A DNA stretch of 8,229 nt from Tissierellia bacterium (lineage in GTDB: Bacteria; Bacillota_A; Clostridia; Tissierellales; Peptoniphilaceae), in the NCBI GenBank assembly GCA_012513395.1, contig JAAZCH010000227.1, positions 1 to 8,229 of the forward strand. The letters run 5' to 3'. A model generated the notes under the pieces. That model was given only the letters and a program-made list of their open reading frames with translations, had not been told where the DNA came from and made no database searches. Position numbers and translations under genes: made by a program. Below are positions 1 to 7,021 of the stretch, in pieces (within the stretch, counting starts at the first letter, position 1; each line of letters opens with the position of its first letter).

Positions 1-1187
1 CCAGCGAAGAAGTCAAGAACCGTCGAGTCCCTTTTGCTTAATAACTTTATAGTATCTTTTACAAGAATTACAGATTTGGGAAAGTCAAACTTTTTACTTC
101 CTAGTATGTCATTAAGGATTTTGGTTCCATAGTGATATGCATGATATTCTTTCTTCAACCAATGTGTTCTCACAACTTCTTGTGGTCTAAGCTTCTCAAA
201 TATCTCAATTTCTCCGTCAGTTCGAATAATCTCTATGTTCCCTTCATCAAAATACTTCATAAACGTGTTGGACAATGTTTTCCAAGTACGCTCAACACCC
301 GATTTAGTTATGGGGTATACTGGAATAAAATCGTCTTTTGGTTCTAGTGCAACTTTGGTTAAGTCCTCACTCACATATATTGGATAATAAAAATTAGGTT
401 TCGCTTCCTTCAAGGCATATTTTCCATCCGTCAATCTAATGAAATTTTTAAGCTTATAGTTTCCATTTTTATCTTCTAAATTGAAATCATCTAATTCCCC
501 AAAAATTAATTCGTTACTAAAGCTCGCTTTAGATTTTTCTTTTGCATAAAACAAAGCAAATTCATTACTTGTACCAAAAAATTTTTCTTGGTTTCTTCCT
601 TCTGGTTTATGAACAACTGTTACTATGCCAAGCCTATTGTCCTCGCCAAATTTTTCATCCATTAACATAATTAGTGGAGAAAGCTCGTAGTGATCGATTG
701 CCACACAAATGATTCCAGATGGCCCCAATAACTTCGAAGCAACTTCTATTCTTTCCTTCATAAATGATAACCATTTTGAATGTCTAAATGTATCATTTGA
801 ATCAACAAAATCATTATTATATTTCCAATCTTTTGCGCCGGTGTTATATGGGGGATCAATATATATCACATCAATCATGCCTTTATGGGTCTTCTCTAGA
901 AGCTTCAAAGAATGTAAGTTATCTCCTTCTAATAAGAAGTTAAAGGGTTGCTCTTCATCAGCAACAATCTTTCTATCTTCATCTTCAATAAACACTGGAA
1001 TATTATGCTCTAGCATTTCATCTACTTGTTCAGAGTGTTCTTCCCATACAAGTCCATATTTCTTTTCATTAAGAGCATTTTCAATTTCTGTGATGGCTCT
1101 AATGCTTTCATCATCAGTATTTTGTAATTTTAGTTTCTCCAAATATTCGAGCATTCTTTCTCTTTTAATCTTTGATAGGTTTGCCAA
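1..1187 (-). CDS. mod: Type III-like N6-adenine DNA methyltransferase (Mod), C-terminal part beyond window
   Basis: This gene encodes the N-terminal 395 residues of a site-specific DNA adenine methyltransferase, read from my own translation. The N-terminal region (KYGLVWEE, then FNFLLEGDNLHSLKLLEKTHKG) is typical of Firmicutes type III Mod subunits. The catalytic motif IDPPYNTG lies near residues 113-120, and the SAM-binding motif (VLDFFAG) comes only at the left edge. The DPPY-before-FxG order marks a beta-class N6-adenine enzyme, and the stretch between should hold the target recognition domain. I chose the TTG start at 1187 because AAGGTGAGG lies just upstream and the ORF6N gene stops 6 bases before it. 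A later ATG at codon 12 is an alternative. It is the third gene of an XRE-ORF6N-mod operon. A Res helicase-nuclease gene would be expected next, outside the window, so a solitary methyltransferase is not excluded. Confidence 0.88.
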   Translation of the reverse strand, partial: MANLSKIKRERMLEYLEKLKLQNTDDESIRAITEIENALNEKKYGLVWEEHSEQVDEMLEHNIPVFIEDEDRKIVADEEQPFNFLLEGDNLHSLKLLEKTHKGMIDVIYIDPPYNTGAKDWKYNNDFVDSNDTFRHSKWLSFMKERIEVASKLLGPSGIICVAIDHYELSPLIMLMDEKFGEDNRLGIVTVVHKPEGRNQEKFFGTSNEFALFYAKEKSKASFSNELIFGELDDFNLEDKNGNYKLKNFIRLTDGKYALKEAKPNFYYPIYVSEDLTKVALEPKDDFIPVYPITKSGVERTWKTLSNTFMKYFDEGNIEIIRTDGEIEIFEKLRPQEVVRTHWLKKEYHAYHYGTKILNDILGSKKFDFPKSVILVKDTIKLLSKRDSTVLDFFA

Positions 1188-1193
1188 TTTTCT

Positions 1194-2078
1194 CTACCTC
1201 ACCTTATTTATCAGACTTTTAATCAAATCATTATCTTCTATCTTCGTAATACCAAAACTTTTCTTCCCTGCATCTTTTATGGATGCTCCAATGTGATAGA
1301 CTTCCTTATCATCAATGATCAGGAATCTATCGTGAAAGTCATTCATTGTTTTAACGGATAGTTTTGAATATTGAGCATTAAACTTGGTAATATCTTTAGT
1401 CGTTAAACTTCCTTTTCCAGCAGTAACAACTTTAACATCTACCCCTGTATTTTTCTTGCACAACATATTAAGCGTGTTCGTATCTACATAGTTATCGATG
1501 AGTATAAGTTTAGTTTTAGCTTTCTTTATCAAATCAACTATGAAGCTAAAAGCATCATAAATCTGACCATCATAAAATATATTTTGTTTCACCTCTGTTT
1601 GACTCGCAATGTAGTTAAAGACCTTTTCAAACTTCTGGTCTGTTTCTAACTGTTTAAGTTCAACTCGATCTAACCTTTCAAAAACAGCTCCATTACTAAT
1701 CAAGAAACGACGCATTTCTACGAAAGTATTCATTATCTTTACACTGACCTTTACGGCAACGTCACTTCTTAAAACAGCCGATAACATAGCAATACCTTGT
1801 TCAGTGAATGCATAAGGATTACTACTAGAGTGTTTAAGCATCTCGAACCGGTCGCAATTTGCGACCAGTTCATCTTTCTCTTTATCATCTAACTGAAAGC
1901 AAAACTCCTCTGGGAATCTGTTAATATTTCTTTTTACTTGTTCATTAAGACGTTTTGTTTGTACCTGATAAAGCTCTGCTAAATCTCTATCAATCATTAC
2001 TTGCTTACCTCGAATGGTGTAAATCAAGTTTTGTATTTGCTTATCCTCAACAAGAACAAGAGCATTATCATTTGTCAT
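1194..2078 (-). CDS. ORF6N-domain protein with C-terminal single HKD (PLD-like) domain
   Basis: This is a 294-residue, two-part protein. Residues about 15-125 match the ORF6N domain, a DNA-binding module common in phages and mobile elements (IYTIRGKQVMIDRDLAELY, NRFPEEFCFQL, YAFTEQGIAMLSAVLRSD). Residues about 130-165 look like a helical linker. Residues about 170-294 look like a compact phospholipase-D-like domain with one motif, H249-x-R251-xxxx-D256 (HDRFLIID), in which Arg stands where the classic HKD motif has Lys. One motif per chain implies a dimer if it is catalytic. The start has GGAGGAACTT before ATG and overlaps the XRE gene by 11 bases, so the two are translationally coupled. The methyltransferase follows after 6 bases. 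I infer a role in the restriction-modification cargo, as a regulator or nuclease-like accessory. The exact function is unknown. Confidence 0.85.
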   Translation of the reverse strand: MTNDNALVLVEDKQIQNLIYTIRGKQVMIDRDLAELYQVQTKRLNEQVKRNINRFPEEFCFQLDDKEKDELVANCDRFEMLKHSSSNPYAFTEQGIAMLSAVLRSDVAVKVSVKIMNTFVEMRRFLISNGAVFERLDRVELKQLETDQKFEKVFNYIASQTEVKQNIFYDGQIYDAFSFIVDLIKKAKTKLILIDNYVDTNTLNMLCKKNTGVDVKVVTAGKGSLTTKDITKFNAQYSKLSVKTMNDFHDRFLIIDDKEVYHIGASIKDAGKKSFGITKIEDNDLIKSLINKVR

Positions 2079-2328
2079 AAGTTCCTCCTGTTTCTGCTAC
2101 TTGCAGTTCTTCAGCACTTTTTTTATATTCAACAATATCCCCAATATCACAATTCAAAGCCTCACAAATCTTTCCCAATACTTCCATACTAACGGTTTGA
2201 TTTTTACCCAGCCTGGCAGAAGTTGCAGAAGATATCTGTATCTTTAAACGAAGGTCTTCTTTTTTCATTTTCTTTTTCTTGAGCAACTTCCAAAGTTTCT
2301 CATAACTGAAATTAGATGTATTTCCCAT
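2068..2328 (-). CDS. Small XRE/YozG-like HTH transcriptional regulator
   Basis: This 86-residue protein consists almost entirely of one Cro/C1-type helix-turn-helix domain of the HTH_26/YozG type: YEKLWKLLKKKKMKKEDLR, then ISSATSARLGKNQTVSMEVLGKICEALNCDIGDIVEY at about residues 31-68. Proteins of this kind are usual first genes of restriction-modification and defence operons, where they act as controllers of expression timing. The ATG at 2328 has AGGATGG upstream. A Met at residue 21 would cut into the domain, so I rejected it as the start. Its end overlaps the ORF6N start by 11 bases, and an extended -10 promoter lies about 60 bases upstream. It probably autoregulates the operon. That role is inferred, as no operator repeat stands out in the short leader. 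Confidence 0.85.
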   Translation of the reverse strand: MGNTSNFSYEKLWKLLKKKKMKKEDLRLKIQISSATSARLGKNQTVSMEVLGKICEALNCDIGDIVEYKKSAEELQVAETGGTYDK

Positions 2329-2388
2329 TCAATTTCCATCCTATTTTCATTCAACTTCTATTGATTCGTCTTTATTTTTCTAAAGATT

Positions 2389-2397
2389 ATTATATCA
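2389..2397 (-). promoter_or_regulatory. Extended -10 promoter of the XRE-ORF6N-mod operon
   Basis: On the minus strand the sequence reads TGATATAAT: a perfect TATAAT (2394-2389) with the TGn extension. No good -35 box is placed 17 bases upstream, which is usual for extended -10 promoters. Transcription would start near 2382, leaving a leader of about 54 bases before the XRE gene. This suggests the methyltransferase operon is expressed independently of the element's main operon. Confidence 0.6.
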
Positions 2398-2436
2398 TGA
2401 AATCTCCAATATTAAAGACTAAATTTGTAATTTGTT

Positions 2437-2784
2437 TTATAATTTCTTCGTTCTCTCAAGCAACAGTGAGTGGATATCGAAGATCTCTCGTGACAGATTA
2501 TCGATTTGGTCTTTCATGCTTTGAATATCATCTCGATAGATAACCCCTGTTTGATTGACTCTTTTTGCAATCTGATTGAGGCTTCCAGTAACTCTAGCAA
2601 GTTGTCCTTGTATTTCATTGAAGGGCTTCAAATCTACATAGTAAATTTCTTTTTCAGCCACACATTTTCGGAGGAAGATGCTCATGTTCCTGCACTTTGC
2701 TATCTTCATCTTATTTTCAAAAAGCTCTTTTTCTTCATCTGATAGATAAATTTTAACTTGGTTTTTCCTTACTCTGTTTTCCAT
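2437..2784 (-). CDS. mobC: MobC-like relaxosome accessory protein (RHH DNA-binding)
   Basis: This 115-residue protein resembles MobC-family plasmid mobilization proteins. An N-terminal ribbon-helix-helix (VKIYLSDEEKELFENKM, then CRNMSIFLRKCV, about residues 8-40) is followed by the family hallmark LARVTGSLNQIAKRVNQTG at about residues 63-81 and a C-terminal coiled coil. MobC proteins bind oriT and help the relaxase open the DNA. I start it at the ATG at 2784, which has AAAGGAGAATAAAAAT before it. The frame is open upstream to 2907 but that part has no ribosome site and holds a hairpin and part of a palindrome. In related elements a relaxase gene usually follows. Here the next gene belongs to the XRE-ORF6N-mod operon and no relaxase is visible. 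It may help a relaxase acting in trans or encoded outside the window. Confidence 0.8.
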   Translation of the reverse strand: MENRVRKNQVKIYLSDEEKELFENKMKIAKCRNMSIFLRKCVAEKEIYYVDLKPFNEIQGQLARVTGSLNQIAKRVNQTGVIYRDDIQSMKDQIDNLSREIFDIHSLLLERTKKL

Positions 2785-2800
2785 ATTTTTATTCTCCTTT

Positions 2801-2831
2801 TCGGTTTTCGGGGTCTTAGGGTTCTCCCTAA
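2801..2831 (-). other. Candidate oriT-like hairpin upstream of mobC
   Basis: On the minus strand a perfect hairpin, TTAGGG-AGAA-CCCTAA (2831-2816), is followed by GACCCCGAAAACCG just upstream of the mobC ribosome site. A small inverted repeat followed by a CCCC-containing stretch immediately 5' of a mobC gene fits the usual location and form of an origin of transfer. The nick site cannot be read directly. A short regulatory hairpin in the mobC leader is the main alternative. Confidence 0.4.
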
Positions 2832-2892
2832 CAAGTAAAATAATTTGATAGATAGAACAGTCGATTTCGATGGTCTGGATAATCAAATTTCG

Positions 2893-2910
2893 TAAATGAG
2901 TACTCATTTA
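2893..2910. repeat. Perfect 18-bp palindrome upstream of mobC
   Basis: TAAATGAGTACTCATTTA is an exact palindrome with no spacer, about 110 bases upstream of the mobC start. A dyad like this is a natural binding site for a homodimeric RHH protein, so it may be the MobC operator or part of a relaxosome site. A 7-bp inverted pair, CTGTGCT (2911-2917) and AGCACAG (2983-2989), starts right beside it. I see no gene in the rest of 2785-3030. Confidence 0.6.
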
Positions 2911-3034
2911 CTGTGCTTGCTACATAAGTTAGTGGATTAGATATTAAAGCTGCGATTTTCAACTTTTTATCATCATTTCACTAGCACAGAAGAGAAATGG
3001 CTAAAACACAAATTCTGAAAGTTTAAAAAAGTCC

Positions 3035-3085
3035 GCTACCGCTACCTCACTACCTTTTTGTATCGGGTAGCAAGGTAGTGGTAGC
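3035..3085. repeat. Six-copy symmetrical GCTACC/GGTAGC array: candidate replication origin or terminator
   Basis: Three forward hexamers, GCTACC (3035), GCTACC (3041) and ACTACC (3049), face three inverted ones, GGTAGC (3066), GGTAGT (3074) and GGTAGC (3080), across an 11-base T-rich centre. Each arm is 20 bases, and they pair at 17 of 20 positions. The array lies about 18 bases past the end of the helicase gene. In SaPI-type and related islands the origin sits beside the Rep helicase gene and contains short iterons, so this is a plausible Rep-binding origin. The minus strand also has a T6 run (3030-3025) shortly after the stem, so an intrinsic terminator for the helicase operon is equally readable. 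It may serve both roles. Confidence 0.6.
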
Positions 3086-3102
3086 GAAGAATTTCAAAAC
3101 TC

Positions 3103-4487
3103 CTAAAACGGTACATCGTCGTAGTTTATTTCTTGAAACGTTTCTATACGTTTATAAAACTTCTTACTGACTCTCACCACATTGTCAATCTTCACTTTTT
3201 TACTCTTAACCGATGGGACCAGTTTCCAAATACCAGCCATTTCATTCTCCATTAGTTCAGAAAATACTTTCTCATTGGTTTCAGGATACCTACTCGTAAA
3301 CTCTGCGGAACATAGGATGTCCCTGGTGTCTGACTGCGAGTCCTTCCATTCCATAAAGTCAAGAAAGTTTTGAACATGTCGGTTATCACTCTTGTGCGTT
3401 TGAATGACATAAGCCAAGTCAGTTCGTAGTTCTTTTGGAAGCGTAAAATCATGCATTTTGTTTTTATAAATCTGAACTGCTTGTGCAACTGCTCCCTTGA
3501 AATCTTTGTCCACAATAGTCTTATAATCTTCTCTAGAAATCATCTCTAATACCGGGAACTTCTCTGCATCATAGAAAACTGGTAGTTGGATCTTATCGAT
3601 ATCTACCTTAACAGGTAAATACCTTCGTTCGCCTGAAAAGTCGCCTAAAAAGGTAGCATCATTGGTGGTTGCGATTAGGATACATGTTCGCTTCACATCG
3701 GCAGAGTATCTCTCATAAGGTAACCTTACTGTGCTAGTCCTTGCTGAGATAAAAAGCTTAGCTTCATCAGCGCTTTTAGCATTCCTAAGAGCCACAAATT
3801 CTTCTAATTTAACAACCGTTTTGCCGACAAGGTTACTTACTGCATCTTTTCCTTTGATGTTGTTAAGCGAACAATACCAGTCAGATTGAAGTGCCAGTCT
3901 TTCAATAAAACTTGTCTTTCCAATTCCTTGTACTCCAGTTAAAACCATGAGTTCATCGAACTTACAACCTGGTTCAAATATTCGTTTCACCATCCCTACC
4001 AAGATATGCTCCATAATCCAGGCATTGAGTTTGGAGTCTTCTGCTCCTAGATATTTTGGTAGTAGTTTTGAAATGTAATCTTCTCCATCATGTGATAGTG
4101 ATTCTAGATACAAAGCTGGTAAATTGACAGCCCTTTTATTAGCTACAAAAGTAATCCATCGTCCATTTTATTTTTTGAATACTTAATACCAAAAGCACGT
4201 TCAATCTCCACACCTAGAACATTTGTCATATGGTCATTCCATTTTCGAATTTCATTTATTTTCTTCTCTTCGCCTTTGAGGTGACCATAAAATTTGATCG
4301 TCATGCTACAACTATCAAAGAAAATATTACCTTCAATGATTCCAGCAGATTTACAGAAGCTCTCATTAACTATGGCTGTTATTAGGTTGGTAGTCGTATT
4401 TAAGATTTGACCTCTCTTCGTTAGCTCAAGGTCTCGGTTTAGGAAATCAGAAAGTTTTGAGTTATCAAACATTAGCCAGTTATTCAA
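3103..4487 (-). pseudogene. VapE/D5-like replicative helicase, split by a frameshift
   Basis: Two reading frames together encode one VapE-family (PF05272-like) P-loop helicase of about 461 residues. The first frame (4487-4143) gives the N-terminal region, including TKRGQILNTTTNLITAI and WNDHMTNVLGVEIERAFGIKYSKNKMDDGLL. The second frame resumes with FVANKRAVNLPALYLESLSHDGE and continues with Walker A GVQGIGKTS (about residues 185-193), a Walker B-like VVKLEEF, a sensor-like CILIATTND and GERRYLPV carrying the likely arginine finger. Adding one T to the TTTT run at 4147-4150 joins the frames exactly where the family sequence continues. The TTG start at 4487 has GGAGGA 7 bases upstream and overlaps the primase stop. 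The protein would unwind element DNA at its origin. As read, only truncated pieces would be made. Confidence 0.82.
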
Positions 4488-5430
4488 GGGCAAGTCCTCC
4501 CTTGATTTTAGTTTTTTGATAATCCCAATAACTTTGATTTCCAACTTCAATTGCCTTTTGAATACTCGATTCAAGATATCTCAAATACGCCATTTCCGTT
4601 TTCCTTTTGCTCTTGTCTTCCATTCGATTCAAGGCAGACTTCAAAAATATTTCTTTCATTAACTCTGGGTTTCCGTGTGTAAAACTATTTAGAAAAAGGA
4701 GCAATCTAAAATCATCTTTACTCCAATCGCCACTTGAATTTGAACCATCAAAGAGTTCTCTTGCTCGATAATTAAAGCGACACATGGTATCAATGATGGC
4801 TCTGCTATCAGGAAGCTCCCCTGTGTTAGTTGGTGCTTCTGATAAGGGTCTAGTTTGAGTTCTGGGAGCGTAATCTTGGTACAATTGATTCAGTTCCTTA
4901 TCATAATTTATTAACGAATTAGAGCCTTTTAAGTGCCTAGAATTGACATCTCCAGTCATGGCAATGCAATGGTTCTCTTGGTAGATTTCAACGCCATTTA
5001 TTTGGCTATTAAGGTTGCCAGGCACTCTTCCTTTACAAAAGATATGAACACCTTCTTTAGACTGGGAAAGCTCCATATAGCTACCCCTAAAGGTTTCTAG
5101 AATAGCTTTTGCTGGCAGACTCAGGGAGTCATTTTCAATGCAATGGTCCAGGTCAATGCAGACAAATGGATCATCACTTGAAAGCACAAATGCTAGGCCA
5201 TCAACTTTTGAATTGAATAGCACAGAGAGTGCCTTTTCAAAACTTGTCCACTTATCTTTTTTATTCCAGTCTCTTGAAGAAAGAGTCACAGTACTTATGG
5301 GTATTTAGGCGATTTTCGTTTCGCCATGTCGACTTGTTCTTGGCACTTTCTTAAAGACAATCCATTGAGGACTGTCTTGTAATTCTTTGGGGATACTTTT
5401 TCTATATTGATTTATTAACTTATTTTTCAT
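4480..5430 (-). pseudogene. AEP primase-polymerase (PrimPol), interrupted by an in-frame stop
   Basis: This 316-codon frame begins at an ATG (5430) with AGGAGGAAAACCG upstream. The N-terminus MKNKLINQYRKSIPKELQDSPQWIVFKKVP runs into TAA at codon 42 (5305-5307) and then continues in the same frame. The rest is a convincing archaeo-eukaryotic primase domain: D92-x-D94 (VCIDLDH), the SKEGVHIF motif with H128, and GVEIYQENHCIAMTGD with E147. The C-terminal helical part (about residues 195-316) resembles a primase-associated region. It would prime replication of the excised element together with the helicase whose start overlaps its end. A GTG at 5289 could give a 269-residue product, but no ribosome site precedes it. 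Inactivation, readthrough or sequencing error are the options. I favour a recent nonsense mutation. Confidence 0.82.
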
Positions 5431-5524
5431 CGGTTTTCCTCCTGTTTTTCTTGATGTAGGAGGTACAAGCTGGTAAACTAGTCTTGTCTAGGGATGGTCT
5501 ACCAAGTGTACGTCCATCTTGCCT
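5420..5524 (-). pseudogene. Detached C-terminal tail of the RHH gene
   Basis: This stretch is in the same frame as the RHH gene upstream. It reads RQDGRTLGRPSLDKTSLPAC, then TSYIKKNRRKTDEK and a stop. It has no ATG, GTG or TTG codon, so it is not an independent gene. Its stop overlaps the primase ATG by 11 bases, the same overlap length used at integrase-RHH and XRE-ORF6N. This supports an earlier continuous gene now cut by TGA at 5525. The alternative is plain intergenic DNA that is open by chance. Confidence 0.5.
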
Positions 5525-5902
5525 TCAATCCTCTGGATTGGGGGCTTTATTTATTTTGATTGCTTCATAGATTTCTAAAATATAAAGTAGAATATCTTGC
5601 TTGTCATCATCGAGTTTCCCATACTTCTTAATGACTCTTGCCAGTTGAAATAGCTCTTTTGAGATTACGTCCTCAGTCCTGTAATCAGCGTAAACAATTA
5701 CCTCATGGTCAGTTAGCATGGAGACAAAATACTCCTGCTTATTCAATCCACTGATTTCCACCATTTTATTGATAACATCTAGTTCTTCTGGGGATACTCT
5801 GAAGTTTAAAATTTTGTTTCTAACTCTATTCTTTTCATTTTTCTTTTTTTTCTGTTTAATTTGTTTTGCTTTTTTCTGAAGAATTTCTTGTCTAAATATC
5901 AT
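5525..5902 (-). CDS. RHH DNA-binding protein (MobC-like), probably truncated at its C-terminus
   Basis: This 125-residue protein has a very basic N-terminus (a K-rich stretch at about residues 10-25) and then a ribbon-helix-helix-like segment, ILNFRVSPEELDVINKMVEISGLNKQEYFVSML (about residues 31-63). A helical C-terminal half follows (ELFQLARVIKKYGKLDDDKQDILLYILEIYEAI). It resembles the small RHH/MobC-like proteins found between integrase and primase in mobilizable elements, and it could regulate replication or bind oriT or ori. The ATG at 5902 overlaps the integrase end by 11 bases and has AAGGAGG 9 bases upstream. After its TGA (5525-5527) the same frame stays open for 34 codons with no start codon of its own and stops 11 bases inside the primase gene. 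The ancestral protein was therefore probably about 160 residues. Confidence 0.75.
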   Translation of the reverse strand: MIFRQEILQKKAKQIKQKKKKNEKNRVRNKILNFRVSPEELDVINKMVEISGLNKQEYFVSMLTDHEVIVYADYRTEDVISKELFQLARVIKKYGKLDDDKQDILLYILEIYEAIKINKAPNPED

Positions 5903-7019
5903 CTACTTCATCCTCCTTTAATAATTCATCCCACTTATCTTGTTTTACAGCTCTTAAATCAGTTAAAGAAACTGCCATCTCAATTTGCTTACTAGGAAAT
6001 AAGTGAGCGTAGCGATAGGTAATATCAATCGATTCGTGACCTACACGGCTTGCAATCGCAATGGCTGAATAACCAAGTTCAATTAAAAGGGATACATGTG
6101 AATGCCTTAAATCATGCACTCTTATTCGTTTGACTCCAGATAGCTTGCTCCCTCGGTCCATTTCATGGTGAAGAAAACTCTTAGAGAAGTTAAAGATAAA
6201 GTCGGTTGCATGAAGCTTGTAAAAACTGTTCATATAGTCACTCAATTCATTAGCAACAAAATCAGGCATTACAACTGTTCTAACACTCTTTTTAGTTTTT
6301 GGTGCTGTGATGACTATTTCTCCATCAATTCTTTGAAGTGATTGATCTATTCGAATGGTCTTATTATCAAAATCAAACTTCTCTTTTGTTAAGGCTAATA
6401 ACTCGCCAACACGTAATCCACACCAATAAAGAAGCTCAAAGGCATAAAATGATTGGGGTTTATTCTTTATAACTTCGATAAACTTTTCATACTCTGCTTG
6501 TGTCCAGAAGTCCATTTCAGAAGCTTCTTTTTCCCCCATCGTACCAACATCTCTGGCGGCATTATTTGGCAAATTGTAATAGCGACAAGCATGATTAAGA
6601 ACACTGCTAAGTTGAGCGTGTATCGTCCTTAAATAGGTTGGAGAATACTTGTTACCATGATCGTCTTCAATTTCCATCAAGGTGTTTTGCCACTGAATGA
6701 TAGTAACTGAAGTAATTTCATTAATCTTTAGCTTACCGAGATAAGGTATAACTTTATGCATTATGATACTTTCTTTCGTTTTCCAAGTGTTTAAGCGAAT
6801 TCGAGGTTTCCTATCCTTTTTATAGACTTCAAAAAATTCTTCAAATGTCATATCTAAAGTCCCGGCTTGTTGATTAAGAAAATCTTTCTCCCAGGCCAAA
6901 GCTTCCTTCTTGGTCGCAAATCCACGTTTCTTTTTGTTGATTCGCTCCCCTTTCCAGTTGGTATAGCTGAATCTGCAATACCAAGTTCCATTTTTGCTTT
7001 CATCTCTGTAGGCTCCCAT
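5892..7019 (-). CDS. int: Tyrosine recombinase integrase
   Basis: This 375-residue, apparently complete phage/ICE-type integrase would catalyse integration at guaA and, with the small HTH protein next to it, excision. It has three parts. Residues about 1-50 form an AP2-like arm-binding domain (GTWYCRFSYTNWKGERINKKKRGFATKKEA). Residues about 57-150 form a SAM-like core-binding domain. The catalytic domain carries R203 (CGLRVGELLAL), K243 (PKTKKSVRTVVMP), H302 and R305 (VHDLRHSHVSLL), H328 (VGHESI) and the nucleophile Y337 (TYRYAHL). All expected residues are present. GGAGGATTAGC precedes the ATG. It begins 2 bases after the excisionase-like gene and overlaps the RHH gene by 11 bases, so it belongs to the repressor-controlled operon. 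Its closeness to guaA marks this as the integrase-proximal end of the element. Confidence 0.95.
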   Translation of the reverse strand: MGAYRDESKNGTWYCRFSYTNWKGERINKKKRGFATKKEALAWEKDFLNQQAGTLDMTFEEFFEVYKKDRKPRIRLNTWKTKESIIMHKVIPYLGKLKINEITSVTIIQWQNTLMEIEDDHGNKYSPTYLRTIHAQLSSVLNHACRYYNLPNNAARDVGTMGEKEASEMDFWTQAEYEKFIEVIKNKPQSFYAFELLYWCGLRVGELLALTKEKFDFDNKTIRIDQSLQRIDGEIVITAPKTKKSVRTVVMPDFVANELSDYMNSFYKLHATDFIFNFSKSFLHHEMDRGSKLSGVKRIRVHDLRHSHVSLLIELGYSAIAIASRVGHESIDITYRYAHLFPSKQIEMAVSLTDLRAVKQDKWDELLKEDEVDDI

Positions 7020-7021
7020 TG

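Noticed and set aside
132..347. Plus-strand open frame of 71 codons
   Set aside because: It is antisense to the methyltransferase and has no domain signal or ribosome site.
709..1296. Plus-strand open frame of 195 codons
   Set aside because: It lies antisense to the methyltransferase, whose DPPY and other motifs are clear on the minus strand. Its translation is serine/phenylalanine-rich with no recognisable domain.
2785..2907. 41-residue N-terminal extension of the mobC frame
   Set aside because: It has no ribosome site and includes hairpin and palindrome sequence; the MobC domain starts after the ATG at 2784, which has a strong Shine-Dalgarno.
3035..3085. CRISPR-like repeat array
   Set aside because: The units are only six bases and arranged as mirror arms without spacers; no cas genes are present.
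3252..3515. Minus-strand open frame of 87 codons within the helicase gene
   Set aside because: It is an out-of-frame shadow of the helicase C-terminal coding region.
4488..4574. Upstream extension of the helicase N-terminal frame to 4574
   Set aside because: It overlaps the primase coding region in another frame without a ribosome site; the TTG at 4487 has GGAGGA at the right spacing.
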